Of a stretch of DNA of 37,876 nt, positions 37,657 through 37,876 are shown piece after piece. The position numbers and the translations under genes are program-made. Location of the stretch: the NCBI GenBank assembly GCA_045576655.1, contig JAZNGW010000021.1:1-37876 (forward strand). The letters are read 5' to 3'. Position 1 is the first letter of the stretch. Every line of letters starts with the position of its first letter. Origin of the DNA: RGIG8745 sp045576655 (lineage in GTDB: Bacteria > Bacteroidota > Bacteroidia > Bacteroidales > Bacteroidaceae). The notes under the pieces were generated by a model, which worked only from the letters and a program-made list of their open reading frames with translations, ran no database searches and was not told the origin of the DNA.

Positions 37657-37876
37657 TGAACTGCACCCCAAAAGTTAGACATAAAACTTTTGGGGTGTTT
37701 TATGTATAGACATCATAACTTTGAAGAACGATTAATACAGTCTGGAGAACCTCTTGAATCTCTATGCAAAGAGCTGAAAATGGATAAAAAGATGGTTCGT
37801 CTTTGGTATCTGCGTTATAAAAAATATGGAGAAGAAGGTTTGCGTGGTACTCGTTCTTATTATTATACTGCAGATG
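37657..37876 (+). mobile_element. left end of an IS150-type (IS3 family) insertion sequence
   Basis: TGAACTGCACCCCAAAAGTT at 37657 resembles the terminal repeat of the IS150 group, and a transposase-type frame starts 45 bases inside. ACCCCAAAAGTT and AACTTTTGGGGT form a hairpin spanning the IS end. The rest lies outside the window. Confidence 0.75.
37702..37876 (+). CDS. IS3-family OrfA, N-terminal part (cut by window end)
   Basis: The first 58 codons encode a helix-turn-helix protein: FEERLIQSGEPLESLCKELK (recognition part), then MVRLWYLRYKKYGEEGLRGT, the ending typical of InsJ/OrfA proteins of the IS150 group. OrfA binds the terminal repeats, and the OrfAB fusion, made by frameshifting, is the active transposase. 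The gene is intact as far as it can be seen. Confidence 0.75.
   Translation, partial: MYRHHNFEERLIQSGEPLESLCKELKMDKKMVRLWYLRYKKYGEEGLRGTRSYYYTAD

Overview
The window is a piece of chromosome from a member of the Bacteroidota, most likely order Bacteroidales (Prevotella/Bacteroides/Muribaculum-type; genus not decided). The evidence is a serine palmitoyltransferase that closely matches the Bacteroides type, a class III fructose-1,6-bisphosphatase, a DUF4738 lipoprotein, a TonB-receptor/PnuT/ThiN thiamine operon, and promoters of the Bacteroidota form (TTTG, about 19-21 bases, TAnnTTTG). About 33 protein genes, one tRNA-His and one TPP riboswitch are supported. Most are housekeeping genes.

Layout. 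Bases 1-851 are almost free of genes and packed with short periodic repeats. 852-4881 is a leftward operon ruvX-def-TPR protein-EamA transporter. 4975-7537 holds a divergent lipid pair: spt (sphingoid base synthesis, leftward) and a diacylglycerol-kinase-family lipid kinase (rightward). 7648-8870 is udk plus a YqiA-like esterase, then tRNA-His. 9240-12176 is DedA-ffh-folD (leftward). Rightward guaA (12361-13671) lacks the core of its glutaminase domain. It is followed by an AT-rich lone HsdR-N-like nuclease gene. 15377-18412 carries nrnA, a PepSY-like lipoprotein, secG and a TPR-like gene. 18412-20237 continues the secG operon upstream with lptE and a sigma-54 activator. 20328-24705 is the leftward operon fbp-rsmG-MBL hydrolase-capA. 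A conserved hypothetical (24930-25535) points the other way.

The accessory part, 25536-27884, holds REP-like palindromes, a periodic repeat, two secreted proteins of unknown function and a structured 440-base leader with a terminator directly before the start codon. 27885-31755 is a thiamine uptake and activation operon: TPP riboswitch, TonB-dependent receptor, PnuT and ThiN. 31820-37261 has a BadF-type sugar kinase, a Fur-family regulator, a DUF4738 lipoprotein, a PcrA/UvrD helicase and hemW. The window ends inside an IS150-type insertion sequence.

The most unusual signal is noncoding. Two intergenic arrays (15188-15319 and 37377-37508) each consist of exactly six 22-bp units. Each unit is a 12-bp dyad-symmetric core (typical form CGACCGCGGTGG) plus a 10-bp variable spacer. 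The core positions change in complementary pairs, so the symmetry itself appears to be kept. A third, different 22-bp-period array lies at 25872-25959, and arrays of 32 and 21 bp period lie near the left end. The second main oddity is guaA, a GMP synthetase with an apparently dead amidotransferase domain.
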